Shown: positions 55,345-64,000 of the stretch, in pieces
Position numbering within the stretch: the first letter of the stretch is position 1
Layout: the number at the start of each line of letters is the position of its first letter
From: Pseudopithomyces maydicus
Lineage: Eukaryota; Ascomycota; Dothideomycetes; Pleosporales; Didymosphaeriaceae
Length of the DNA stretch: 64,000 bases
NCBI GenBank assembly: GCA_026873275.1
Contig: JANTUC010000002.1
Location: forward strand, 1,612,001 to 1,676,000
Direction of reading: 5' to 3'
Made by a program: the position numbers and the translations under genes
The notes under the pieces: generated by a model
What the model saw: only the letters and a program-made list of their open reading frames with translations
Database searches by the model: none
Told to the model about the DNA's origin: nothing

Positions 55345-56728
55345 GGGGATTACTGAAGCTTATATACACACTTGTTCTGGCATGTGTAACTTTGCACCTC
55401 GCAACTCCACTTGCCGATCCGGGACACTTCCACAAACTTAGAGATGTCACTGATCCTCCCTCACTCTTACTTTTTTCGGTTATTCCGGCTACGTACGTAC
55501 GCTGCTCCTGAATTCGAATAAATTACACAGATAGTCCAGATGACTCAGAATGAACGAGATACTCGTATTCCATAACATTTGATGTAATGCAGTTATGAAA
55601 AACCTCTACCAGGTAAGAGTTTCGTGGGTACAACAGGCGCTTTGTTTCCGGGCGGCTTTGGGGAGCCGGCTCCTCACCGTTGACGCTACTCAATGCTGTG
55701 TCATCATTGTGATATACCTATACTAAATCCCTGTATCACTCAAGTAGGCAAACTGTGATATATATGCAACCCAGCATTGGAAATACTAGCGCATCATAAA
55801 ATGTGCGATTAATGTCAGATTGAGAGAAGCGCTCCGTACAACCGTGCTCAACCATCACCCCGGGCCCCTGGCATCGCGCACGTAAGCGATTGGATAGATG
55901 ACTACCTTCTCTTATCTAGCTGCCTTTTTCGGGTGTATACACATGCGATGTAGCAGGGATATCTTCTGATAGGGCAAACTTTTGTGTCGAGATGGATGGT
56001 GTTGAGAGGTGCCAAGGGGAACCGTAGCTGCACGCAGGCTGCACCTTTGGGGCAAGAACAAACTTCCGGGGCTTGATTGCAACAGTGCATGTCTAACAGT
56101 AAACCTAAGTCACATTCATGTGTTGCGGGGCAGACGTGGATAGAGTCGTTACCATAGTACGTTAGCGTTGCTTTGTATGCGACAACTTAGGCGAAAAGTT
56201 CACCGTTATCATGTAATCAAATGAAGTTTGGACTTGAATTATGTTGCAGTTAAATTGTTTTCAAACGCAAAACAAAGCCTCACTCTTATCGGTGATCTCT
56301 TTGTCTTAATATTTACGTACCAAAAAAGATTGGGAAACAGAGCAGTACCAAAATATACATGATAAACATGGGAATCTAGGATGGCGTAACATGACCCAAA
56401 TTTGTAAGCTCCCGGCATAGCAGCAGTGCACGGAATATGAACCGCAATTCTCAAGTCTCTATATTGAAGCTTGATGCATTTTCCAGCGAAGCTGATTGTA
56501 TGATCGTAAGGCACCTCTACTTGATTCAACGAAAGGTTTCTTATCGTCAAGAAAAAAAGAATGGCACTGCTTTCTTAACGCGTCGACCGGACAAGTTTGG
56601 TACTACCTTCGCGGATTAGTGCCATGATTTTTTAAAATGCAGAGGTTTGATATTCATCCAAGTCCAATGTGGGCTGACAGAGCACTTTCCGAATTGTAGT
56701 GATACACTCCAAGATTTCCGCCCCTAGT
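55345..56728. other. Gene-poor AT-rich region
   Basis: No gene is supported between the amidohydrolase start and the folylpolyglutamate-synthase fragment. A GC-rich patch occurs near 55640-55680 (GGGCGGCTTTGGGGAGCCGG). The rest is AT-rich with dense stops. Confidence 0.45.
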
Positions 56729-57030
56729 CCCCCAGCACAGTTTGTTCGGGAGCATCAGAGTTTGATGCGACGTTCAGACGAAATGTGTATTTCTTGGCAG
56801 TTGCACTGAAACCCTGTCCTTGCAGAAGAGGCATACGACAGGAGTGGCTTCGGTTGGATCCTGGCGCAAGCGTGGCAGTCGTACCGACGACAGAAGACGC
56901 TCTGGAAGAAGTTGAAGATGTGAGGAAGGTTAGCGCCGGGATAGATGTGTTTGTAACGGGCAGTCTCCATTTTTTTTTTGATGGTTGTACATCCAATCTT
57001 GAGAACAAAGAGCCTGTAAAGGCGCCCTGA
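56729..57030 (+). pseudogene. Orphan C-terminal fragment of folylpolyglutamate synthase
   Basis: The open frame after a stop at 56726 ends at TGA 57028-57030. Its C-terminal part reads WLRLDPGASVAVVPTTEDAL, then EEVEDVRKV and VFVTGSLHFFFDG. That matches the end of fungal folylpolyglutamate synthases (a proline-rich IEDAL motif followed by VLVTGSLHLVG). The ATP-binding and Mur-ligase domains that should precede it are absent upstream. A T10 run lies in the codons after GSLH and may mark decay. The fragment match is short, so this is a partial call. Confidence 0.45.
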
Positions 57031-57610
57031 ACACCGTTTTGAGTGTACCTAGTACTTCTCGATCGGAATCTGGTTTCCTCTGAAAGGAAAGAGTCAACTA
57101 GAAAGTGCCGATTACAGCCTTCAGATAACACTGGCCAAGCTTCGTTGCCAACTTCCAAAGAAGGCTTGATATGGCCCCCATCAGATTCACGATGCAACAA
57201 CAACAACAACGACTGCCGTAGTCGTCTGCCTCTTCTCTATTCGGAGACCGAGCGTGGTACAAAGGATCGGGCGTGAGTCTCGGCAGATGAATTGTCGTGC
57301 TGATCCCCGGCTGAAAGGCCGAGTGACGGTTCTTGTATAGCCAAATAAAGGAAGAAGTGGAGCCAATGGTGGTCATGTACGCTACCCCGCACCATGGACG
57401 GACCACTCATTCGCCCTCCACGTCAGCCAAGCACGTGCATTTGGAGGGCTCCAGGGCTGGTGTCCTTGCATTCGGAGACCCGGGTGCAATCCACTGGGTG
57501 CACATGTGGTTAATAAAGGATGAGGCCCCTCCCTCGCCTGCCCGTGCTGGCCTCCTGCTCCGACGAGATCGCACCGCATCCAGCTCCATAGCATCACCGA
57601 GAGAGAAGAC
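57031..57610. promoter_or_regulatory. Upstream region of the Dal5-type transporter gene
   Basis: The region contains a (CAA)5 repeat at 57195-57210, CACGTG at 57433-57438, and no supported ORF. It is the expected promoter of the permease gene. Confidence 0.45.
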
Positions 57611-59379
57611 ATGGCGACGGCGACCAACGACGTGAAGGTCGAGACGGAGAGTGAAGAGAGGAAGATTGAAAAGGTGGTGGATAAGAAGGAGGGGTCAGAG
57701 AGCGAGCTGGAAGCGAATGCGATTGACTACGACGGGCCTGAAGCTCGCCGGATCCTGAACAAGGTGGACTGGAGACTGGTCCCCGTGCTGTCGCTCTTGT
57801 ATCTTGTCGCATTTATCGATCGAAGCAACAGTGAGATGGCCTAGTCCGCCGCAGTTCTGCCATTCAAATGTGCTGACGAGTCGACAGTTGGCAATGCAAG
57901 AGTCGCGGGTCTGACAGACGATCTGAACATGCATGGCTTGCAGTACAACACCGCCGTCACACTTTTCTTCGTGCCGTACACACTACTGGAAGTCCCCAGT
58001 AATATCGTTCTCAAGCTGATGCGCCCGAGCCGTTGGATTGCCATTTTGATGTTCTTTTGGGGCCTCGTCATGACACTGATGAGCCTCATAGACAGCTATG
58101 GAGGTCTCCTCGCTGGGCGATTCTTTCTTGGCGTCACAGAGGTATGTCTGGTGAATGATTCCTATATGCAAGTTTTGGAAGCTGACATGTGCAGTCGGGA
58201 TTCTTCCCTGCCGCAACCTTCCTCTTGACGCTGTGGTACCGCAGATACGAGGTTCAACGCCGCATGGCTGTCTTCTACGTAGCGGCTTCTTTGTCGGGCG
58301 CATTTTCTGGCTTGCTCGCATTTGCAATCCAGGAACTCGATGGTCGTTCTGGCCTCGACGGTTGGCAATGGATCTTTTGTGAGCCGTTCGACACTGCTTG
58401 ATTGAGAACGACACTGATGAGAACCCAGTAATCGAAGGCCTTGTGCCAGTCGCGCTGGCATTGATTATCTGGAAAGTGCTTCCCGACTCGCCGGAAACTG
58501 CCAGCTTTCTTACCCAGTCTGAACGCGACTTCCTCGTCCGGAGACTCGCTGAAGAGACAGGGAGTGGCCACGGCCAGGTGACAAACCAAGACAAGATGAG
58601 CAAGCAATTCGTCATCGCAGGACTATCGGATTGGAAGGTGTGGGCCGCTGTCATTGTATTCTGGGGAAACACAGTCGGTGTATACGGGTACGTACAGTAC
58701 AAGTGACCGGTGCTGCCTGGGTTGCACTGGAGAACCACCACTGACCTTGTCTCTTAGCTTTACAGCAACTGTACCCACCGTCATTAACGGACTCGGATAT
58801 TCGAGAGCAAATGCACAGCTTCTTACGATACCCATATATGTTTTCGCTTCAATTATGACCATCATATTCGCCTGGTGGTCTGATCGCATCCAGACACGAT
58901 CTCCATTTATCATCGTTGGATTCTCAATCGCAGCTTGCGGTTTCATCGCCCAGCTGGCGATTCCTCATCCAAAGTACCCAGGTCTCACTTACGGATTCCT
59001 GTTTCCCGTCGCAGGTGGATTGTATTGCCCCTTTATTATTCTCGTATCGTGGATTGCAAACTCGCTGGCGCCATCAAGTAAACGAGCGGTCGGCATGGCG
59101 TTGCTAATCAGCGTTGGCAACATGGGCGGCATCATGGGAAGCAACATATATCTTGACAGGGAGAAGCCCAAGTACAAGACAGGCTTCGGAGTCTCGCTTG
59201 CCATGTGTATGGGATCGATTATAATGACATTTGTGCTACGATGGGCGTATAAGAGAGAGAATGCTAGAAGGGAAGCACTTCTGACGGAGCACGGAGAGGC
59301 GACCATTCGAGCGCGTTACTCGGACCAGGAAATGTTGGAGCTGGGTGACAAGAGTCCCTTCTTCAAGTATACGCTATAG
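57611..59379 (+). CDS. MFS anion:cation symporter (Dal5/allantoate permease-like)
   Basis: Five exons (57611-57830, 57888-58141, 58195-58378, 58429-58687 and 58758-59379) have matching phases and give 512 residues. An acidic N-terminal tail leads to LVPVLSLLYLVAFIDRSNIG, the conserved start of TM1 in this family. Further landmarks are VPYTLLEVPSNIVLKLMRPS, RFFLGVTESGFFPAATFLL, WYRRYEVQRRMAVFY, YGLTYGFLFPVAGG-like later helices and SNIYLDREKPKYKTGFG. These mark the anion:cation symporter (ACS) group containing Dal5, which carries allantoate, ureidosuccinate, nicotinate-like or dipeptide substrates. The actual substrate cannot be told from sequence. About twelve membrane helices are expected. 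Confidence 0.9.
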
Positions 59380-60508
59380 TTGAGTCGGTTGACCGTCATT
59401 CCTAGGCCAGATCATGGAGGCAAGCTAGGTGCTTGGTAAGAAGACTTACGTAATGAATGCTGGAGAAACACACGACACTGAGTAGAACACCTAGTTCGGA
59501 CTCAACTTACTCGTAAACATAAGAACTCAAAAATGAATACATGTTCATTCAAATCATCACGTGATCTAGTTTGCCCCGGGGCCGGGCCCGTGGGTCCACG
59601 TGTCTGTGTAAGACATGATTCGTTGTACATAAGCTCTGCTTTAGACATGCACAGCTAATGAAATATGATATGCCAAAGAAAGAAAAGAGCCACTTCCATG
59701 CCGCGACGTGTTTGAAGTCTGCATGTGAAATGAGAACAAAGTCGCGCGAAGGATCGGGTAGCCTCGGCTGGCCCCGAACTTCATGCGTCCGTATCTCGCT
59801 TTCGTATCTTCTTTGGGCGCTTGTGTTCGGCTCGTTTCACCCGCTGTGGTGCACATGGACAATCACTCGAGAAAACAAAAGAAGTTGCGCCAGGCGTTGC
59901 ACTGGGGCTATGTATGCTAAGAACATGTGCATTGCTACATATGTACATACATACATGTATGTACATATGGACTTACTTCGCGCAGTCTCTACTCGGGGTT
60001 GGGCAGATAACAAAAAACAATATCAGATTCGGGATAAACATTCTGAGTGACTCACGGATCAATAAATAAATCAGGCAGCAACTGTCACGATGGAGTACGG
60101 CGTGGAATCGCGTACCGGAAGAGATGATCTAGCGTCGTCTACCCCTGAACAACGCCAAGAAACCGCCTCTTTTACACGAGGGGGCCAGCCTTAAAATAGC
60201 ACTGACCACCTCTAGGCCAGACCCGATCTACCTTTCCATCCAATCACTGCCTCACAGGGGCTGCTTGGGAGATTTGCAATTGGACTGTGCGCCCCGGTGC
60301 CGAGAGAACAACACGAAAAGATTGCATAGCGATCCAAGAGCCGGTGAGGGCGCACATGGCGTAGGATTGGAAGGTAACCGGTCTCATGATTTCGTGTAGC
60401 GAGCACTTTATAATCATCACCGACGCCATGCAAGGCGAGGCTAGCAGCCTGTGATTCTTCCGATTTTGACGTGCACCTTTGCGACCGCGTTTACGCAAAC
60501 ACGAGACA
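59380..60508. other. Intergenic, with hairpin-forming inverted repeat
   Basis: No supported gene in this 1.1 kb. It contains a GC-rich palindromic patch near 59575-59600 and the inverted repeat listed separately. Confidence 0.5.
59938..59969. repeat. Perfect 15-bp inverted repeat, 2-nt spacer
   Basis: The arms are CATATGTACATACAT and ATGTATGTACATATG, exactly complementary, separated by AC. The sequence can form a 15-bp hairpin or cruciform, and it is composed of TACA/TGTA steps. It lies downstream of the transporter gene and could act as a termination or pausing element, or be a slipped microsatellite. Confidence 0.75.
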
Positions 60509-62160
60509 ATGGCGACAGTGGTTTCGCGTAGGAAGAGCCCCTTGCTCGCTCTCCTGGCAAGTGCTGCGACCGTTACGGCACAATCACCATTCTGGACTTA
60601 CACAACTCGCTATCAAGATTGCACGTACGTCGTGATTGTACATCTTCTGCGGGACTAGCAGTTCACTGACTGCTTGAACAGTTCAACATGGAAAGGGATA
60701 TATTCCACGTATACGAGCACAACTTCATGTGCAATCAAGAACACTGTCACGCCAACCGCGACTCCGTATTCGACTGAGGCTGATTACTACACCTACAACG
60801 TGCCGGATGAGGCTGAGGTAACGGCGGAATGGTATTCCGCCGGTGCTGTCCCAGAGTCGGATCTGGAACCAACTTACAATTACGATGCCACAACCACAGA
60901 GACGACGACCTCCACGTATCGTCTGTTCTCAATGATGGTTACATACACGGCTCCTTCCAGTTGTGACACTACTTTCACTTTCACTACAAACGCATCCGTC
61001 ACGGTCCCAACTGCCGTCATCAACCAGGTGACTCCTACTATGGTGATCACTTCGACACCGTCACCAACCAGGCGTATGTCCCCGAATACGAAACAGTGCT
61101 TGCATAAGACTAATAGATGCTAGATGCCTCCTATATATATGAGACTTGGTTCCTTCCTGAAGGCCAGGCTCCATTCAACAGTGAAGATGATTACTATTAT
61201 ACCGAGTATATCGAGAGCTGCACTACGCCCTACCGATACACCGGCTATGACTACTCTTACACGTACGATCCTTATCCCTCGGCAACTGGTTTTGGCGGAG
61301 GTGGCTCTTCTGGCGGTGGCTCTTCCGGTGGCAGCGGCAGTTATCGCAGTTACTGCATATCTTATTACGGCTCGGGATGCACTGACATGAAGGTATGGAT
61401 CATTGTCATTGCCGTGATCATTCCTGCCTTGTTTATCCTGGGAATTTTCGAAAGTTACTTCTGGTTCCGCAGGCTCATGCTTGGGAAAGGATGTCTGAGA
61501 TTCGGCACAATCTCCTGGATCTGCCTTTCTCTTTGGGTCGCATGTTTCACGAGGTCACAAAGCCGACGCAGTCCCGAAGACCAGAAACTCTTGCGGGAAA
61601 ATTGGAAAAAGACCAGTTTTGGTACTGCGCTCAAGCTGTGGTTGAAGTGGGGCTTCAAACATCGGTACCCTGTCCCGATTCTAGGTCAATACTCGCGAAA
61701 CACAGTCGGTATTGTGCCTGAAGGACAACCACTCCCCATGCCGGGTATGGTGCAAACGAACGGAACCTATCCTGGTGGACCTGCCCCGCCACCTGGCGCT
61801 TTCATTGCCAATGGTCAAGGTCAAACCTACTACTATCCCCAGCAGGGTTGGACGCCTGGACCAAATAATCAGGCTTACCCAATGCCACCTCCTGGGCAAG
61901 CTTACATGCCCGGTCCAAACGGCGTTGTTCAGTACTACGGAGAGCAGCCGAAGAATGCCCCAAGTGTCACAACGGCTTCTGTTTCTCCAATCAACGGTGC
62001 GCCGCAGCCGGCGCCTTCACCTGTGTCTCCAGCGGCTTCACCCCAGCCACCGGTGCCGGCGAACCTAGCGGAGGCTTCGACTCCCGCTCAGCAGCCAGCA
62101 CCTACCACGACAACACAGCCCCCGGCACAACTACCTACTAATAGAGACAGCGCCGCATAG
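60509..62160 (+). CDS. Secretory-pathway single-pass membrane protein with Tyr/Thr-rich ectodomain
   Basis: Three exons (60509-60624, 60682-61073 and 61124-62160) join in phase; the second intron uses GTATGT and CTAAT near its acceptor. The 514-residue protein starts with a signal peptide (LLALLASAATVTAQ). The ectodomain is rich in Thr, Ser and Tyr with spaced cysteines. It ends in a Gly/Ser linker (GFGGGGSSGGGSSGGSGSY). One strong transmembrane helix follows (VWIIVIAVIIPALFILGIF), then a basic Trp-containing segment. A long Pro/Gly/Gln-rich cytosolic tail has PPPG and QYYGEQP motifs. I recognise this general layout from other fungal proteins but know no function. Confidence 0.8.
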
Positions 62161-62526
62161 GCCGACATATTCAGTATTTTCTAATGGTAATGAGAGGTGG
62201 AATAAGTCCTTCTAAGTATTAAGGAGGTGGCGGTCTGCTATACAAAACATTTGCATATATCTTGTGTTGTTTACATCGATGATATCCCCGACAGAAGCGA
62301 GTCTGGTGCTTTTACCTACCTAGAAATTTCACTTGTATACCCTTTCATATCACTTGATATCATTGCTTTCTGGTCTTTCACCTTGTGTTACGTCATGGGC
62401 AAGTAAAAGAACAGGCCACCTTCCGTTTTCTCATGACTTGGTGGGCGAATAAATTGACCACGAGTTTTCTCTACTACTTTTACACTTCCCCACCAACTCA
62501 CGCATTCCACGCTCTACCACACCGAG
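62161..62526. other. Intergenic
   Basis: No supported gene; 3' flank and promoter only. Confidence 0.45.
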
Positions 62527-63507
62527 ATGCCAGCCCTGAACCCAACGCTGGAGAACAGCCGCACAAAGAAGGGCGCTCAACGCTTCCCGTTCCTGAAACT
62601 GCCTGGAGAGGTGCGCAACAAATGCTACGAGGAAGTCATTCGCCTTGCGGGGTCACCTACGTCCCTTCTTCGGGTGTTCAAGGCTGATGGCAAATATCCA
62701 CAAGCGAGGCGTAGCACCGCATGGGCACTCACCCAAGTGTCCAAGCAAATTCGAGGAGAGCTACTGCCCCTCGTACTACTGGCACAGACCCCAAATGTCG
62801 CACTATGTGACTTGACCGAATACCTACAAGTCTTTCACCACAACCTAAGCGCCATAAAGACTCATTCCATTACCAATACGAGCGAACGCAACCGGGAAGA
62901 CGACGGACCGACGCAAAGCAGTATCGTCGTCTGGGCATCTCCACTAGGTTTTCACGAACGCCTCCCCTCGGACGGAGTCGATCTATTGCCTGTTCTCCAT
63001 GCCCTAGACCAGAGCCCCGACATCCTTCCCGATTTTCACTCCCAGTGTATTTTCAACTGGGAGTTATCCATTCTAGACAGACTGCACCACTCCTGGGAAA
63101 ATTGGCGCGATGACATCGTCAATCTCGGCATACTAGACCTCCATTTACGGACCAAGGACGAATCGGCCAACTTCTTTCTAGGCCGACTGAGCAGCAGTCT
63201 CACACTGCGGTGCAAGGAGACCATGCATACGAGCGAGAAAAACCGCGTGATAGCGCTGGTCAAATGGCTTTACAAGACTGGATTGAGAACGATGTACACT
63301 CGGGTTGACCAGTTGACGATCAACTTCGAGACGCCCAAGACGAATCGCGGACAGGCGAGCACCGTGAAGCTGTCGGTATATTCTGGTAGCATCAAGTTGG
63401 AGTGGTGGAGTCGGGGCTCGTACTGCAAGGCTAGACTTGTTGAAGGGGATGAGGGATGCAGAGTTGACAAGAAGATGGTTGAAGGGAAAGACGTTTTGCG
63501 TTTGTGA
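62527..63507 (+). CDS. F-box-like / 2EXR-type fungal protein
   Basis: A single exon encodes 326 residues starting MPALNPTLENSR. The opening FPFLKLPGEVRNKCYEEVI is the typical start of the large fungal F-box-like/2EXR family (FxxLPxEIRxxIYxxxL). It continues with ALTQVSKQIRGELLPLVL, the second conserved element of that family. The rest is unrecognised mixed helix and strand. Many members are lineage-expanded and of unknown function; SCF-type ubiquitin-ligase adaptor activity is possible but not shown. The start has no upstream in-frame ATG competitor of note. Confidence 0.75.
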   Translation: MPALNPTLENSRTKKGAQRFPFLKLPGEVRNKCYEEVIRLAGSPTSLLRVFKADGKYPQARRSTAWALTQVSKQIRGELLPLVLLAQTPNVALCDLTEYLQVFHHNLSAIKTHSITNTSERNREDDGPTQSSIVVWASPLGFHERLPSDGVDLLPVLHALDQSPDILPDFHSQCIFNWELSILDRLHHSWENWRDDIVNLGILDLHLRTKDESANFFLGRLSSSLTLRCKETMHTSEKNRVIALVKWLYKTGLRTMYTRVDQLTINFETPKTNRGQASTVKLSVYSGSIKLEWWSRGSYCKARLVEGDEGCRVDKKMVEGKDVLRL

Positions 63508-63761
63508 ATGGAAGAGAGGCAGTCGTACATGTAATTGTCGTTATCTCAGGAACTCCTGATGAGGTACAACCAGCTCTTGGGTGGGTTATTGAGGGATCTA
63601 TAATTGAAAATTTCCTTATAGGTATGGATCTTGGAGTTTTCGGCTGCTATGCCTCGACTCAGGTATGATACGGATACGATGGCTGAGTAGCTGTTGCCGA
63701 AACAATACAACAAATTGAGCATCCGGTTATCGTCTCTTGCAGTTTTAGGTGATCATAAACC

Positions 63762-64000
63762 ATGCTATCCAAGTTGCTTAGCCTTCTACCAGCACTGTTA
63801 TATGCTGTTCAAAAGACCTTATTTTTCTATCGTGCTTGGGTTAGCCTAGGTACTCTCGTTTTGGTTAATGCACAGCGATTACAAGAAGATTCCATGATCT
63901 TAAAGCTGCTTGGAGGTGAGTAGACCCTAAGGCTAGATGTAGGTGTAGATCAGATGAAATTGCTGATGTAGACCTCAGACACTGGAAGTCCCCTGGGCTA
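63762..64000 (+). CDS. Possible 5' exon of a gene cut by the window end
   Basis: An ATG at 63762 opens a short frame reading MLSKLLSLLPALLYAVQKTL. It runs through a hydrophobic stretch to LKLLG and a GTGAGT donor at about 63915. This could be the first exon of a secreted or membrane protein whose remainder lies outside the window. The support is only the hydrophobic start and the donor. Confidence 0.3.

Overview
This window is nuclear DNA of a filamentous ascomycete (Pezizomycotina, probably Dothideomycetes; the class is an inference from gene content). The evidence is intron-rich eukaryotic genes on both strands with short GT-AG introns of about 45-65 bp and CTAAC-type branch points, and fungus-specific families: ExgD beta-glucanase, the Yrb30 RanGTP-binding family, Pth11/rhodopsin-like 7TM proteins, DUF7587, Dal5-type permeases and F-box-like proteins opening with FPFLKLPGEVRNK. 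I saw no rRNA, tRNA, CRISPR array or intact transposon.

Layout. 0-1.4 kb: 3' part of a conserved fungal membrane-associated protein. 2.0-2.65 kb: TPR relic and a small ORF ending in an amyloid-signalling-like motif. 3.5-6.0 kb (-): exgD. 7.1-8.0 kb (-): NMN adenylyltransferase. 10.1-15.9 kb (+): giant UFD4/TRIP12-type HECT ubiquitin ligase. 16.6-18.3 kb (+): CUE/DUF1771/Smr protein resembling Cue2. 21.6-23.1 kb (+): secreted Gly/Ala/Ser-repeat protein. 24.2-26.1 kb (+): DUF7587 protein. 26.9-28.2 kb (+): rhodopsin-like 7TM protein. 29.3-31.1 kb (-) and 31.4-33.5 kb (+): divergent carboxyltransferase and biotin carboxylase genes. 34.5-35.5 kb (+): Ala/Pro-rich protein. 36.1-38.8 kb (+): HBS1. 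39.5-41.5 kb (+): protein with an NLR-like N-terminal domain and a zinc ribbon. 42.2-43.6 kb (-): BSD-domain protein. 44.1-46.3 kb (-): YRB30. 46.8-49.2 kb (+): SUP35/eRF3. 50.0-51.1 kb (+): Saf4/CCDC130-type splicing factor. 51.3-52.8 kb (+): decayed large membrane protein. 53.3-55.3 kb (-): small membrane protein and an amidohydrolase. 56.7-57.0 kb (+): orphan folylpolyglutamate-synthase C-terminal fragment. 57.6-59.4 kb (+): Dal5-type transporter. 60.5-62.2 kb (+): single-pass membrane protein. 62.5-63.5 kb (+): F-box-like protein. 63.8 kb onward: possible start of another gene.

Themes. Most of the window is core housekeeping separated by AT-richer accessory stretches. Three ribosome-rescue or termination factors (Cue2-like Smr protein, Hbs1, eRF3) lie within about 33 kb. 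The most unusual locus is the divergent acyl-CoA carboxylase pair: the biotin subunit ends in the PTS1-like tripeptide ARL and the carboxyltransferase carries a near-consensus PTS2 nonapeptide, which suggests a peroxisomal two-subunit carboxylase. Six reading-frame breaks at short homopolymers in otherwise intact genes look more like base-calling or assembly errors than true pseudogenes; the affected genes are described as single loci.
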